NCBI RefSeq assembly: GCF_001263415.1
Contig: NZ_LGTE01000011.1
Coordinates: forward strand, 1 to 64,000
Source of the DNA: Thermincola ferriacetica
GTDB taxonomy: Bacteria; Bacillota; Thermincolia; Thermincolales; Thermincolaceae
DNA length: 64,000 nucleotides
Reading direction: 5' to 3'
Below, one piece after another: positions 25,731 to 35,494 of the stretch (position 1 is the stretch's first letter; every line of letters starts with the position of its first letter). The notes under the pieces were generated by a model. It did no database searches, was not told the DNA's origin, and worked only from the letters and a program-made list of their open reading frames with translations. Position numbers and translations under genes: made by a program.

Positions 25731-28199
25731 TTATTTAACGACAATATTCACCAGTTTCTTGGGCACGGCAACAACCTTTACCACCTGTTTGCCTTCGATC
25801 AGCTTTTGCACAGACTCCTGGTCCATAGCAAACTGCTGCAGCCCGCCTGCATCCAGGCTTGCCGGCGCCATCATTCTCTCCTTCACTTTACCGTTGATCT
25901 GGATGACAATTTCCACTTCGTCCTGGACAGTTGCAGCCGGGTCATATTTGGGCCATGGCTGAGTATGCACACTATCGGTAAACCCTAGTTCATGCCACAG
26001 TTCCTCCGCTATGTGCGGCGCAAAGGGCGCCAGCAGCAAGATCAGGCTGTTCATCGCCTCAGCTTCTACGGCGCTGTTGCGCCTTTCATTCTTATCCCTG
26101 TACTGGTACAGAGCGTTCACCATTTCCATGATCGCGCTAATAGCCGTATTGAAGTTGAAACGCTGGCTGATATCGTCGGTTACTCGCTTTATTGTAACGT
26201 GGGTTATCCGGCGCATTTCCCTGTCGGTCGGAGCCATTTCCTCCACATGGGCAGTGTCATCCAAACCCGAAACATAATTATATACCAGCCGCCAAACCCG
26301 GTTGAGGAAACGGAAAGCCCCTTCCACGCCCTGGTCGCTCCATTCCAGGTCTCTTTCCGGTGGCGCGGCAAAAAGGATAAACAACCGGGCCGTATCGGCG
26401 CCGTACTTGGCAACGATTTCCTCGGGACTGACCACATTGCCCTTGGACTTGGACATCTTCGCGCCGTCTTTTAAAACCATACCCTGCGTCAACAGATTGG
26501 TAAAGGGCTCCTCAAAACCTACTAAGCCGGCGTCATAGAGCACCTTGGCAAAAAACCTGGAATAAAGCAGGTGCAGAATCGCATGTTCCACGCCGCCGAT
26601 ATATTGTTCCACCGGCATCCAGTAATCCACGGCCGCCCGTTCAAAAGCAACTTCCGTTGCGTGGGGGCTGCAGTACCGCAGGAAATACCATGATGAACAG
26701 ATGAAGGTATCCATGGTATCGGTTTCCCTCTTCGCCGGCCCGCCGCAGGTCGGACAGGTGGTATTCACGAACGAAGGGCATTCTGCCAGCGGCGACTGGC
26801 CTGTGGGCTTGAATTCCACATCGTCAGGCAGCATAACCGGTAACTGTTCCTCAGGAACAGGTACAGTACCGCATTTATCACAATAGATGATTGGGATGGG
26901 CGCTCCCCAGTACCTCTGCCGGGAAATTAACCAGTCCCGGAGCCGGAAATTTACAGTACCCCGGCCTATTCCCTTTTCTTCCATATATTTTATTATCTTA
27001 TTCAGAGCTTCTTCGTTCGGCAAACCGTTAAAGGGCCCGGAATTTATCATAATACCTTGCGCTTCAAAGGCCTCTTCCATCACGGCAGGCGGTTCCGTTC
27101 CCTCCGGTACGATTACGGGCCTAATGGGCAAATTATATTTGGTGGCAAAATCAAAGTCACGCTGGTCGTGAGCCGGTACACCCATAACCGCCCCTGTACC
27201 GTAATCCATTAAGACATAGTTGGCTATGTACAAAGGAATTTTTTCGCCGGTCAACGGGTTAATGACATGGGCGCCGATAAACAGTCCCTCTTTTTCATTA
27301 TCCCCCGAAGTCCTGGCTATTTCGTTTAATGCCTGGGCCTTTTGCACAAACTCTGTGGCTGCTGCTTCGTAGGCAGTACCCCTGGTCAGTTTTTCCACCA
27401 AAGGATGCTCCGGCGCAAGAACCATGAAGGTAACGCCGTATATAGTATCAGGTCGCGTTGTATAAACGGTGATTTCATCGTCCGTCTCGGCCACCTTAAA
27501 CCGGACCTCGGCGCCTTCGCTACGGCCGATCCAGTTTTCCTGCATGATTTTTACCTTATCGGGCCAACCCTTCAACAGTTCAATATCTTTAAGCAATCGG
27601 TCTGCATAGTCGGTTATCTTGAAAAACCACTGAGCCAGTTCTTTTTTACCCACCTGGGCGCCGCAGCGTTCACAGGCCCCATTGACAACCTGCTCATTGG
27701 CCAGCACCGTCATACAGTCAGGGCACCAGTTAACAGCCGATTTCTTTTTGTAGGCCAACCCCCGTTTATAAAACAGAAGAAAAAGCCACTGGGTCCATTT
27801 ATAATAATCGGGCAGACAGGTGGTAACCTCGCGTTCCCAGTCATAGCTAAAGCCCAGCCTCTTTAACTGGTTCCGCATGTTTTCTATATTGCTCAAAGTC
27901 CATCGGGCAGGCGGTACGCCATGCTTAATCGCCGCATTCTCAGCCGGCAGTCCAAAGGCGTCCCACCCCATAGGATGCAAAACGTTATAACCCTGCATGG
28001 TTTTAAATCTGGCGACCACATCGCCGATCGAATAGTTGCGCACATGGCCCATATGTAAATTCCCCGAAGGATAAGGGAACATTTCCAGCGCATAATACTT
28101 GGGCTTACTACGGTCATCCTTTACTTTGTGTAAACCCATGTCGTCCCAAATCTTTTGCCATTTAGTCTCAATTTCTTTAAATGAATATTTTTCTTTCAC
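25731..28199 (-). CDS. leuS: Leucyl-tRNA synthetase
   Basis: 822 aa, normal for bacterial LeuRS. The class I HIGH motif reads [12 protein letters not shown] near residue 50 and the KMSKS motif reads KMSKSKGNV near 580. The editing domain contains [12 protein letters not shown] (about 245-260). It starts at GTG with AGGGGGAA upstream. It lies 56 bp after an acyl-CoA synthetase gene on the same strand, itself preceded by a T-box with a Leu specifier, so the two are probably co-transcribed and controlled by uncharged tRNA-Leu. Confidence 0.98.
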   Translation of the reverse strand: MKEKYSFKEIETKWQKIWDDMGLHKVKDDRSKPKYYALEMFPYPSGNLHMGHVRNYSIGDVVARFKTMQGYNVLHPMGWDAFGLPAENAAIKHGVPPARWTLSNIENMRNQLKRLGFSYDWEREVTTCLPDYYKWTQWLFLLFYKRGLAYKKKSAVNWCPDCMTVLANEQVVNGACERCGAQVGKKELAQWFFKITDYADRLLKDIELLKGWPDKVKIMQENWIGRSEGAEVRFKVAETDDEITVYTTRPDTIYGVTFMVLAPEHPLVEKLTRGTAYEAAATEFVQKAQALNEIARTSGDNEKEGLFIGAHVINPLTGEKIPLYIANYVLMDYGTGAVMGVPAHDQRDFDFATKYNLPIRPVIVPEGTEPPAVMEEAFEAQGIMINSGPFNGLPNEEALNKIIKYMEEKGIGRGTVNFRLRDWLISRQRYWGAPIPIIYCDKCGTVPVPEEQLPVMLPDDVEFKPTGQSPLAECPSFVNTTCPTCGGPAKRETDTMDTFICSSWYFLRYCSPHATEVAFERAAVDYWMPVEQYIGGVEHAILHLLYSRFFAKVLYDAGLVGFEEPFTNLLTQGMVLKDGAKMSKSKGNVVSPEEIVAKYGADTARLFILFAAPPERDLEWSDQGVEGAFRFLNRVWRLVYNYVSGLDDTAHVEEMAPTDREMRRITHVTIKRVTDDISQRFNFNTAISAIMEMVNALYQYRDKNERRNSAVEAEAMNSLILLLAPFAPHIAEELWHELGFTDSVHTQPWPKYDPAATVQDEVEIVIQINGKVKERMMAPASLDAGGLQQFAMDQESVQKLIEGKQVVKVVAVPKKLVNIVVK

Positions 28200-28255
28200 G
28201 ACTACACTTCCCCCTATGCTGTAACGTTAACAGTTTAAACTCAGCAACACTGTAG

Positions 28256-29944
28256 TTAAGCTGTTTCTATATTTGCCGCATCCTGCAGGTTATATTCCTC
28301 GATGGCCATCTCACGAAGCTTGTATTTCTGGATTTTTCCGCTGGCCGTCATTGGAAACTCTTCGACAAATTTTATATACCGGGGGTGTTTGTACTGGGCG
28401 ATACGCCCTTTGCAAAACTCCCTGACTTCCTCCTCCGTCATCTCCACCCCTTCGCGCAGCCTAATCCACGCCATAACTTCCTCGCCGTATTTAACATCAG
28501 GTACACCGACAACTTGCACATCCAGTATCTTGGGGTGGGTATAGAGAAATTCTTCTATCTCCCGCGGGTAAATATTTTCCCCTCCGCGGATAATCATGTC
28601 TTTCACCCGGCCGGTTATTTTGCAGTACCCGTTTTCATCCATGACAGCAAGGTCTCCCGTATGGAGCCATCCATCTTCGTCAATGGCGGCATGGGTCGCT
28701 TCCGGCATCTTGTAATAACCCTTCATTACATTGTAGCCCCTGGCGCAAAGTTCGCCCTGTACACCCCTGGGCACTTCTTCCCCCGTTTCGGGATTCACAA
28801 TTTTCACTTCTACACCGGGAATACTCCGCCCCACGGTGGTCACCCTGAGTTCAATCGGGTCGTCTACCCTGGTCATGGTAATAGCCGGGGAAGCCTCTGT
28901 CTGACCGTAAGTAATGGTAACTTCCTTCATGCCCATCCGTTCCATAACCTGCTTCATCGTTTCAATGGGGCAGGGCGAACCGGCCATAATCCCCGTCCGC
29001 AGGGAACTGAGGTCATATTTGTCAAAATTGGGCAGGTTTAATTCAGCAATAAACATGGTTGGTACCCCGTGGACGGCCGTGCAGCGTTCCTTTTCGATAG
29101 TCTGCAGCACCTGCACAGGATTATAGGATACCAGCGGTACCATGGTGGCTCCTGATACAACGCAGGTCATGGTGCCCAGGACACAGCCAAAACAGTGGAA
29201 CAGGGGTACCGGGATACAGAGGCGGTCCTTATGGGAAAAGTTCATGCAGTCGGCAACCGCTATGGCATTATTGACAATGTTTTTATGGGTTAGCATTACT
29301 CCCTTCGGAAAACCGGTTGTACCGGAAGTGTACTGCATGTTAATTACATCATCAGGGTCCAGGGAACGCTGCCTTGCATCCAGTTCCTCATCAGAAACCG
29401 ATTTCCCCATTTCCATCATTTCATTCCATGAAATCATCCCCGGCGGACAGTTTTCACCGATGTAAATCACGTTTTTTAACAAGGGAAGCCGGGCAGATTT
29501 AAGTTCGCCCGGTTTACATTCTTGCAGTTCCGGGCATAATTCCGTAATCATGCCTGTATAACTGGAATCCCGCCAACCATCAATCAATATGAGCGTGGTG
29601 GAATCCGATTGCTTCAGCAGGTATTCCAGCTCAAAGACTTTGTAGTTAGTATTGACAGTCACCAGTACAGCACCCATTTTGCCGACAGCGAACTGACTGA
29701 TCACCCATTCCGGTACATTAGTGGCCCAAATCGCCACATGGTCGCCCTTTTTAATTCCCAACTTCATGAAACCCTTTGCCGCCAGCCGGCAAACTTCGTT
29801 AAACTGGGCGTATGTATAACGCAACCCTCTGTCTGCATATACCAGAGCCTCGTTATCAGGATAGGTTTGGGCCTGTTTGTCCAGCAAATCTCCCACCGTA
29901 ATATTCAGAATTTCATTTGCCTTGGTAATGTCTGTTCCACTCAA
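28256..29944 (-). CDS. AMP-forming acyl-CoA synthetase
   Basis: 562 aa of the ANL superfamily, activating a carboxylic acid as acyl-AMP and then acyl-CoA. The P-loop motif YTSGTTGFPKGVMLTH (about 210-225), ITYGQTEASP and the hinge region TGDLAVMDENGYCKITGRVKDMIIRGGENIYP are all present, as is the catalytic Lys in ASGKIQKYKLR. The start is TTG at 29944 with AAAGGGG upstream. It stands directly behind a T-box leader and in front of leuS, an unusual place for this family; a branched or leucine-derived acid is a possible substrate (inference). Confidence 0.92.
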   Translation of the reverse strand: MSGTDITKANEILNITVGDLLDKQAQTYPDNEALVYADRGLRYTYAQFNEVCRLAAKGFMKLGIKKGDHVAIWATNVPEWVISQFAVGKMGAVLVTVNTNYKVFELEYLLKQSDSTTLILIDGWRDSSYTGMITELCPELQECKPGELKSARLPLLKNVIYIGENCPPGMISWNEMMEMGKSVSDEELDARQRSLDPDDVINMQYTSGTTGFPKGVMLTHKNIVNNAIAVADCMNFSHKDRLCIPVPLFHCFGCVLGTMTCVVSGATMVPLVSYNPVQVLQTIEKERCTAVHGVPTMFIAELNLPNFDKYDLSSLRTGIMAGSPCPIETMKQVMERMGMKEVTITYGQTEASPAITMTRVDDPIELRVTTVGRSIPGVEVKIVNPETGEEVPRGVQGELCARGYNVMKGYYKMPEATHAAIDEDGWLHTGDLAVMDENGYCKITGRVKDMIIRGGENIYPREIEEFLYTHPKILDVQVVGVPDVKYGEEVMAWIRLREGVEMTEEEVREFCKGRIAQYKHPRYIKFVEEFPMTASGKIQKYKLREMAIEEYNLQDAANIETA

Positions 29945-29989
29945 CTACTTTGACCCCTTTCGTTTAAGTTCTACTTCCCCTAAACAAAC

Positions 29990-30235
29990 CAAAAACCTTT
30001 CGCCCGCAAGGGACGAAAGGTTAACTTCCGTGGTACCACCCTAATTGGGAAACAGCAGTTTCCCCACTCGGCAGGATAACGGCCTGTTCCGGTATAGGCT
30101 ACTGTTTTCACCTATACAACTCAGGAGCGAGTTCAAAGAAATTTCTTACTGCCTTGCACCCCCCGGCAGCTCTCTGAAAAGCAAATTCCTTTTACTACTC
30201 TCCGTCATCGACTTCTCTTTTCAAATGTATGTCAA
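29990..30235 (-). promoter_or_regulatory. T-box leader (tRNA-Leu type) with terminator
   Basis: On the minus strand the conserved T-box AGGGTGGTACCACGG lies at 30042-30028. It is followed by the terminator stem CCTTTCG...CGAAAGG and TTTTT (30020-29990). Upstream the leader has GAGAGTAGTAAAAGG, AGAGAGCTGCCGGGGGG, and the specifier region TTTGAACTCGCTCCTGAG. The CTC triplet at the usual specifier place reads as leucine, matching leuS two genes downstream. Uncharged tRNA-Leu would stabilise the antiterminator. The specifier was assigned by eye. Confidence 0.9.
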
Positions 30236-30270
30236 TTATTATAAGTTAAAGACCGGTAAAAGTCAATCGT

Positions 30271-31341
30271 TTAATAGCGGACAGATGCAGCAACTTCCGC
30301 CAGGTCTGCCTCTATATTATCAGCTTCCAGAACCTTTGAGAAGACCTCAATTATCTTCGGGTCAAACTGAATACCGCTGCCTTTGACAATGTCGGCCAAG
30401 GCGCTTTGTTTGCTATAACCCTTTCTATAGGGCCGGTCCGTAGTGATGGCATCAAAAGCGTCAACGACCGAAATAATTCGAGCCCCCAGAGGAATTTCTT
30501 CTCCTTTTAACCCGGCCGGATACCCACCGCCGTCATAATATTCATGATGGTATAAAACAATAGGAATTACTTCTTCCAGAAAAGGAACGGAAGAAAGAAT
30601 GGTGGCGCCGATTTCCGGATGTTTTTTAATTTCCTTAAATTCAGCCGAAGTCAGCGGACCCGGTTTTTTGAGGATAATTTCACTTATCCCTATCTTGCCT
30701 ATGTCATGCAGGATAGCAGCATAAAAAATATTCCGGATATCTTTTTCAGGCAGTTTCAATTCCCGGGCCACTGCAACGGCATAATTGGTTACCCGTTCTG
30801 AATGCCCTTTGGTATATGGGTCCTTTGCATCGATTGCAGCAGCCAAAGCCTGAATAGTATGGGTATATAGTTGGCTGATCTGCCGGTTAGCCTGAGCCAG
30901 CTCCCTTGCCACCTGGGCATTGATATCGGCCATCGCTAAAAGTTTTTGCTGGTTTTCCCGCTCGTTAATTAAAATTTTTGTGATAAATAAACAGCTTAAC
31001 AGGTAAGCAACAACGATAAAAATGCCTTCAATAACGAGCAGTTCGACCTGACCGGACTTGTACCACGTTTTAAACCCGGGCCAGGAAGCTAGCAGATGCA
31101 GAGCAAGTGATACGGCCGCAGCATTAAAAGCGCCGGAACAGTTATATACCAGCCCCGCATAAATGGTGGGGATCCCATAAAAAAAGAACATGAACTCCTT
31201 GTAGGGTGTTGGCACAATAATAGAAAATACGCTTATAATAAGAAAAAAAACCAAAATGATCAAAAAAGAATACTTATTTTTTTTGAGTGCAGTTAATATG
31301 GAAATATCCCACAGACGCTGTTTTTTAAAACCGCTTGCCAT
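30271..31341 (-). CDS. Membrane HD-GYP domain phosphodiesterase
   Basis: 356 aa. The N-terminal ~140 residues hold several hydrophobic segments (such as SFLIILVFFLIISVFSIIV and LLVIEGIFIVVAYLLSCLFI). A short coiled linker leads to the HD-GYP domain with HSERV, AILHDIGKIGI and HHEYYDGGGYPAGLKG. These are the metal ligands and GYP motif of cyclic-di-GMP (or related) phosphodiesterases. A longer frame begins at 31422, but ATG at 31341 has AAGGAG seven bases upstream. It stands between the T-box and rsfS. The signal sensed is unknown. Confidence 0.92.
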   Translation of the reverse strand: MASGFKKQRLWDISILTALKKNKYSFLIILVFFLIISVFSIIVPTPYKEFMFFFYGIPTIYAGLVYNCSGAFNAAAVSLALHLLASWPGFKTWYKSGQVELLVIEGIFIVVAYLLSCLFITKILINERENQQKLLAMADINAQVARELAQANRQISQLYTHTIQALAAAIDAKDPYTKGHSERVTNYAVAVARELKLPEKDIRNIFYAAILHDIGKIGISEIILKKPGPLTSAEFKEIKKHPEIGATILSSVPFLEEVIPIVLYHHEYYDGGGYPAGLKGEEIPLGARIISVVDAFDAITTDRPYRKGYSKQSALADIVKGSGIQFDPKIIEVFSKVLEADNIEADLAEVAASVRY

Positions 31342-31487
31342 TACACTTCTCCTTAAGTAATAAGAACTGTAAAGAAAATGATAATAATTATTCGACACCC
31401 ACTGATTTTTTCCTTGCGACATTTCAATAATTTTTTTTAATTTTTTGGCAATTATGAAAATAAATTTCGGCCATTAATACATAAAAA

Positions 31488-31515
31488 GCCCCGCTTTCAA
31501 GCGAAGCTTATCGCA
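31488..31515 (-). terminator. Probable terminator of the rsfS transcript
   Basis: On the minus strand AAGC..CGCTT-GA-AAGCG..GCTTTTT, an imperfect stem followed by five T, about 30 bp past the rsfS stop. Confidence 0.6.
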
Positions 31516-31545
31516 CCGGCCAACCTGCAAATCTAAAAAACGCTT

Positions 31546-31890
31546 TTAAAAATCTACCACTTTCGCATCCGCCCAAAGATGTTCCAAATTATAGAAGTCG
31601 CGGTCTTCTTCCTGAAAAATGTGTACCACAAAAGTTCCGTAATCCATTAATATCCAATGGGCATCTTTCATCCCTTCGATCCGCAAAAAGTCAGCATCTT
31701 TTTCTCTTAGTTTATCTTTTATGTTTTCTGCAATTGCCTGTACCTGGGTAGAAGAATTTCCGCTGCAAATTAAAAAGTAATCACAAACGGGAGAAATATC
31801 TGTTAAGTCCAAAACCACAAGGTCCCTGGCCTTTTTGTCTTCCGCAGCCCGGATAGCCGCGTAAATCAATTCCTGAGTATTATCTGCCAA
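31546..31890 (-). CDS. rsfS: Ribosomal silencing factor RsfS
   Basis: A 114-aa RsfS/Iojap protein that binds L14 and blocks subunit joining when nutrients are scarce. VVLDLTDISPVCDYFLICSGNSSTQVQAIAENI and WILMDYGTFVVHIFQEEDRDFYNLEHLW are family hallmarks. The start is TTG with AGGGGGA seven bases upstream. It follows yqeK in the usual nadD-yqeK-rsfS order. Confidence 0.96.
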   Translation of the reverse strand: MADNTQELIYAAIRAAEDKKARDLVVLDLTDISPVCDYFLICSGNSSTQVQAIAENIKDKLREKDADFLRIEGMKDAHWILMDYGTFVVHIFQEEDRDFYNLEHLWADAKVVDF

Positions 31891-31952
31891 AACTCAATCC
31901 CCCTAAATAAATCTTGCTATTGTTATATTCTATGGAAAAAAAGGTAAACCTG

Positions 31953-32534
31953 TCAAGGGGTCTTCTGTCCCGCCCCGGAAAGTATAAGGGCATTACGGGC
32001 CTCGATACTTTTGGGATGAATAATTCCGTTTTTGGCGATGACATAATTCAAGGTGGAGTTAAGCCCGGCCAGCACGGCTGCGTCCAAATTTTTTGCCGCC
32101 AGCTCTCTTAGCCTGTCTACCCCTGGAAACTGGCGTCCCGGTTCTATCATATCAGCCACAAAAATGACCTTATCCAGTGTAGTCATATTTTCGTCTCCCA
32201 GGGTATGGCGGCGAATAGCGTTTAATATTTCTTCGTCTTGCACACCAAATTCCCGCCGGGCTATTTCCGCCCCCACTTTTCCGTGCAGCAGGTCAGGAAC
32301 CTGCCTCTCCAAGAAATCAACTGACAGTTTAAACCCGGCGCTTAAATCCAGCAGTTCCAGGGCGCTTCGGTTCCTGGCACAATCATGTAAAACAGCAGCA
32401 ATACGGGCCTTATCTAAGTCAATATGAAAACACCTGGCCATCTGTTCAGCCGTTTTTAACACGCCAATGGTATGACGAAACCGGTGGTCGTCCATCATCC
32501 GCCGTAGTTTTTCGAGGTCAATACCGTCAATCAT
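31953..32534 (-). CDS. yqeK: YqeK-type HD-domain Ap4A hydrolase
   Basis: 193 aa with an HD domain: RFRHTIGVLKTAEQMA (first His), AAVLHDCARN (HD) and AIRRHTLGDENMTTLDKVIFVADMIEPGR, which is diagnostic for YqeK. The family splits Ap4A symmetrically. It lies between nadD and rsfS as usual, although an RNA-binding protein gene is inserted before it. Confidence 0.95.
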   Translation of the reverse strand: MIDGIDLEKLRRMMDDHRFRHTIGVLKTAEQMARCFHIDLDKARIAAVLHDCARNRSALELLDLSAGFKLSVDFLERQVPDLLHGKVGAEIARREFGVQDEEILNAIRRHTLGDENMTTLDKVIFVADMIEPGRQFPGVDRLRELAAKNLDAAVLAGLNSTLNYVIAKNGIIHPKSIEARNALILSGAGQKTP

Positions 32535-32615
32535 GCTTCTCGCTCCCCATTAATGAACCATATATTAAACTATTAAACTATTTTACATGCAGGTAAACAT
32601 TTCCTTTATTACAGG

Positions 32616-32647
32616 CAAAAAACCTCCATCTTAAAAGAAGGAGGTTT
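32616..32647 (-). terminator. Terminator of the RRM protein gene
   Basis: AAACCTCC (32620-32627) pairs with GGAGGTTT (32640-32647). On the minus strand the stem runs into six T. Confidence 0.85.
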
Positions 32648-32660
32648 GGCAAGTAAGGCC

Positions 32661-32918
32661 CTATTGGGCTCCTTCGCCTCTGGGCTTGGCCTCATTAACA
32701 GTAAGAACCCGGCCATTAAATTCTTTGCCGTTCATCTCTGCAATTAACCTGTCTGCATCTTCGTCTTCTACTTCTACAAATCCAAAGCCTCGCGACCTTC
32801 CGGTCTCGCGGTCAGTTATTATTCTACTGCCAACTACCTTACCGTGAGCGGCAAAAGCTTCCGCTAATTCTTCCGGCTTGGTAGCCCAAGGCAAATTTCC
32901 GACATAAAGGGTCCGCAC
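32661..32918 (-). CDS. Small RRM-type RNA-binding protein
   Basis: An 85-aa single RNA-recognition-motif protein. RNP2 is LYVGNL (residues 4-9) and RNP1 is RGFGFVEV (about 44-51), with conserved aromatic residues for RNA stacking and a short basic tail ending RGEGAQ. The longer frame (to 33026) adds a poorly conserved extension. GTG at 32918 gives the usual start before RTLYVGNLPW and has AGGTGAAGG just upstream. It is flanked by hairpins and is probably expressed alone, perhaps under cold or stress (inference from the family). Confidence 0.9.
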   Translation of the reverse strand: MRTLYVGNLPWATKPEELAEAFAAHGKVVGSRIITDRETGRSRGFGFVEVEDEDADRLIAEMNGKEFNGRVLTVNEAKPRGEGAQ

Positions 32919-33017
32919 CAAAACCTTCACCTCTCTTTCAATTTCTGCCACAACTGAAACAAAAACACTGGCCCAACCCTTGGTAGAATGTTGGTAGCCA
33001 AAAACGAGTTTTAATTT

Positions 33018-33055
33018 AAAAGGCACCTGGGTTCTTGAACCCAGGTACCTTTTTT
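33018..33055. terminator. Strong hairpin upstream of the RRM gene
   Basis: A 14-bp stem with one mismatch (33021-33034 with 33037-33050) and a 2-nt loop. Six T follow on the plus strand and TTTT on the minus. It may end the nadD transcript or act in the RRM leader. The gap to 33225 holds nothing else recognisable. Confidence 0.6.
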
Positions 33056-33225
33056 AAAAACAGACAGCTGCCTGATACACCCACGTGGAACCTCGAGATT
33101 TGAAAACCCAAAACAATAAGTTTTTATGTCTTTTGTTTCTAGTAGTATTATGTTCAAAATGAATCACTATATGCTGTAAGTCTTTTGGTAAATTGCACAA
33201 ATGTTACTAGATTTCTACGAACAAA

Positions 33226-33846
33226 TTACCTGTACAGTTTATGCCTCTCGATGTATTTTTCCACGCATTCAGGGACAAGGTATTTAATAGGTTCACCATT
33301 TTTAATATAATGCCGTATATCCGTGGAAGAAATATCAATCCGGGGTATTTCAAAGGTAAAGATTCTACCCTGAAATGACGGCGGCAATCCTTCTATCTGC
33401 CTGCGCATTTCAGCTAAAGTATACCCCGGTCTGGTAGCTGCGGCAAAATAACACAGTTTCATTACTTTATCAACATTTTTCCAGGTCGTTATTTCCAACA
33501 TGGCGTCGGCGCCGAGAATAAAATAAAGCTGCGTCCCGCTACCAAACAGTTCGTAAAACTTTTTTACAGTATCAACGGAGTAGGAAAGACCCTGCCGGTC
33601 CAATTCTTCCCTGGAAACCTCGAAATAGGGGTTTGACTCAACAGCCAAACGTACCATTTCGCAGCGGTGTTCTGCCTGAAGCAACTTTTCATGTTCTTTA
33701 TGCGGAGGTTCTTTGGCCGGTATAAAAATTACTTTTTCCAGGCCAAACCGATGCCTGGCAAATTCAGCAATTATCAAATGGCCAAGGTGTATCGGGTTAA
33801 AAGTTCCTCCCATCAATCCAATTCTTCTTTCATTAGCTTGTATCAT
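33226..33846 (-). CDS. nadD: Nicotinate-nucleotide adenylyltransferase
   Basis: 206 aa. GGTFNPIHLGHL (residues 13-24) is the nucleotidyltransferase GxFxPxHxGH motif, and ISSTDIR near residue 173 is the second signature. NadD joins nicotinate mononucleotide and ATP to form deamido-NAD. It lies between proA and yqeK as in many Firmicutes, but a small plus-strand gene separates it from proA. Confidence 0.96.
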   Translation of the reverse strand: MIQANERRIGLMGGTFNPIHLGHLIIAEFARHRFGLEKVIFIPAKEPPHKEHEKLLQAEHRCEMVRLAVESNPYFEVSREELDRQGLSYSVDTVKKFYELFGSGTQLYFILGADAMLEITTWKNVDKVMKLCYFAAATRPGYTLAEMRRQIEGLPPSFQGRIFTFEIPRIDISSTDIRHYIKNGEPIKYLVPECVEKYIERHKLYR

Positions 33847-33964
33847 GCAAAATCAACCCCTGTTAATGACAGTTATAACAGGTTCCAGAGTATTACAGGC
33901 AAAAAGAAGCAACCAATTTCCTTACGAGAACCGGCAAGGGATATTAAGAAACAAGGTGATTTTC

Positions 33965-34195
33965 ATGCTGAATATCCGGGACTATCTCGAGGATATCCAC
34001 CATATTTTATCTGTCCAAAGCCCAGCCCAATTTAAAATGTTTATTTACCGGTATATGCCCAATGACCCACGGGCTCAATATCTGTTATCACTGGACCGAA
34101 ATGAACTCAAGTTATATATGAACCGGCTCAAAAAGCAAATGCTCCCATGGATTGAGGAATCATTGGAAATTATGTCTGATGACCCTTTGCACTAA
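33965..34195 (+). CDS. Conserved-looking small protein of unknown function
   Basis: A 76-aa protein starting MLNIRDYLEDIHHILSVQSPAQFKMF, predicted mostly helical, with charged residues evenly spread and no membrane segment. The frame is open far upstream, but ATG at 33965 has AAGGTGA about six bases before it. It runs against all its neighbours, diverging from nadD and converging on proA. I do not recognise a family. Confidence 0.55.
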   Translation: MLNIRDYLEDIHHILSVQSPAQFKMFIYRYMPNDPRAQYLLSLDRNELKLYMNRLKKQMLPWIEESLEIMSDDPLH

Positions 34196-34224
34196 TCCGG
34201 CCAGGGACGGTCGGTGGCCGCCGA

Positions 34225-35481
34225 TTAACCCCTCACCTGTCCATTGCCAAAAATAATATACTTTGTTGTTGTTAACTCGGGCAGGCCCATGGGGCCGCGG
34301 GCATGGAGCTTCTGGGTACTGATACCGATCTCGGCACCGTAACCGAACTGGAAACCGTCGGTAAACCGGGTGGAAGCATTGACATAGACAGCCGCTGCAT
34401 CGACTTCCTCCGTAAACCGGCGGCTCTTATTGTAATTGTTGGTAATAATGGCCTCTGAATGCTTAGTCCCGTATTTATAGATATGGTCTATTGCTTCATC
34501 CATATCCCGCACAACTTTTACGGCCAGAATCAAATCAAGAAATTCTGTATAATAATCTTCTTCTGTGGCGTCTTTAACCCAGGGAACAATCGCTTTTGTT
34601 TTTTCACAACCCCTGATTTCCACATTATATTCATCCCTCAATTTGTTGAGCAACGGCGGTAAAACTTTATCGGCCACCTCTTCGTGCACAAGCAGTGTTT
34701 CCATGGCATTGCAAACGCCGGGCCGCTGTGTCTTGGCATTAATAACGATATTCATGGCCATATCCAGGTCGGCTTCATTATCGATATATACGTGACAGTT
34801 GCCTACCCCCGTTTCAATAACAGGTACCGTGGCATTTTGTACCACCGTTTGAATCAGTCCCGCTCCGCCGCGGGGAATGAGGATGTCAATGTATTCGTTT
34901 AATTTAAGCATGACATTCACGGCTTCCCGATCGGTGGTTTCAATTAACTGGATAGCGCCCGCAGGAATACCGGCAGAAGTGGCGGCATCAGCAATAATTT
35001 CAGCTATCCGCTTGTTGGAATTGAAAGCCTCTGATCCGCCTCTTAACAAAACGGCATTTCCCGTTTTCAGACACAGCCCCGCCGCGTCTACTGTTACGTT
35101 GGGCCTTGCTTCGTAGATCAAGCCGATAACCCCTACCGGCACTCTGATTTTACCTATCTGAAGTCCATTGGGCCGTTTCCACATATGAATAACTTCTCCA
35201 ACGGGGTCCGGCAGAGCGGCAATAGCCCTTAATCCATCCGCCATTTCCTTAACTCTGTCGTTGGTTAGCAACAGCCTGTCCAAAAGGGCCGTGGACAGTT
35301 TCTTTTCACGGCCGGCCTGCATATCAATGCTATTGGCTTCCAAAATGTCATCCGTTCTGGCTTCCAAAGCATCTGCCATAGCCATCAAAGCCTTGTCTTT
35401 GACAGCCGAAGACAGATGGCCCAGTTTGCGGGCCGCCTCTTTTGCCTTTTGGGCCTGAGCAATTACCTTTTCTTTTACCAT
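34225..35481 (-). CDS. proA: Glutamate-5-semialdehyde dehydrogenase (gamma-glutamyl phosphate reductase)
   Basis: 418 aa. The catalytic Cys lies in QRPGVCNAMETLLVH, and VGLIYEARPNVTVDAAGLCLKTGN is the family signature. ProA reduces gamma-glutamyl phosphate with NADPH in proline synthesis. It follows proB by about 10 bp. ATG at 35481 is preceded by GGGGAG; a GTG codon lies directly before it. Confidence 0.97.
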   Translation of the reverse strand: MVKEKVIAQAQKAKEAARKLGHLSSAVKDKALMAMADALEARTDDILEANSIDMQAGREKKLSTALLDRLLLTNDRVKEMADGLRAIAALPDPVGEVIHMWKRPNGLQIGKIRVPVGVIGLIYEARPNVTVDAAGLCLKTGNAVLLRGGSEAFNSNKRIAEIIADAATSAGIPAGAIQLIETTDREAVNVMLKLNEYIDILIPRGGAGLIQTVVQNATVPVIETGVGNCHVYIDNEADLDMAMNIVINAKTQRPGVCNAMETLLVHEEVADKVLPPLLNKLRDEYNVEIRGCEKTKAIVPWVKDATEEDYYTEFLDLILAVKVVRDMDEAIDHIYKYGTKHSEAIITNNYNKSRRFTEEVDAAAVYVNASTRFTDGFQFGYGAEIGISTQKLHARGPMGLPELTTTKYIIFGNGQVRG

Positions 35482-35494
35482 CACACTTCTCCCC

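Noticed and set aside
33056-33225. Possible small RNA in the gap between nadD and the RRM gene
   Set aside because: No promoter, conserved motif or terminator beyond the hairpin already listed could be made out.
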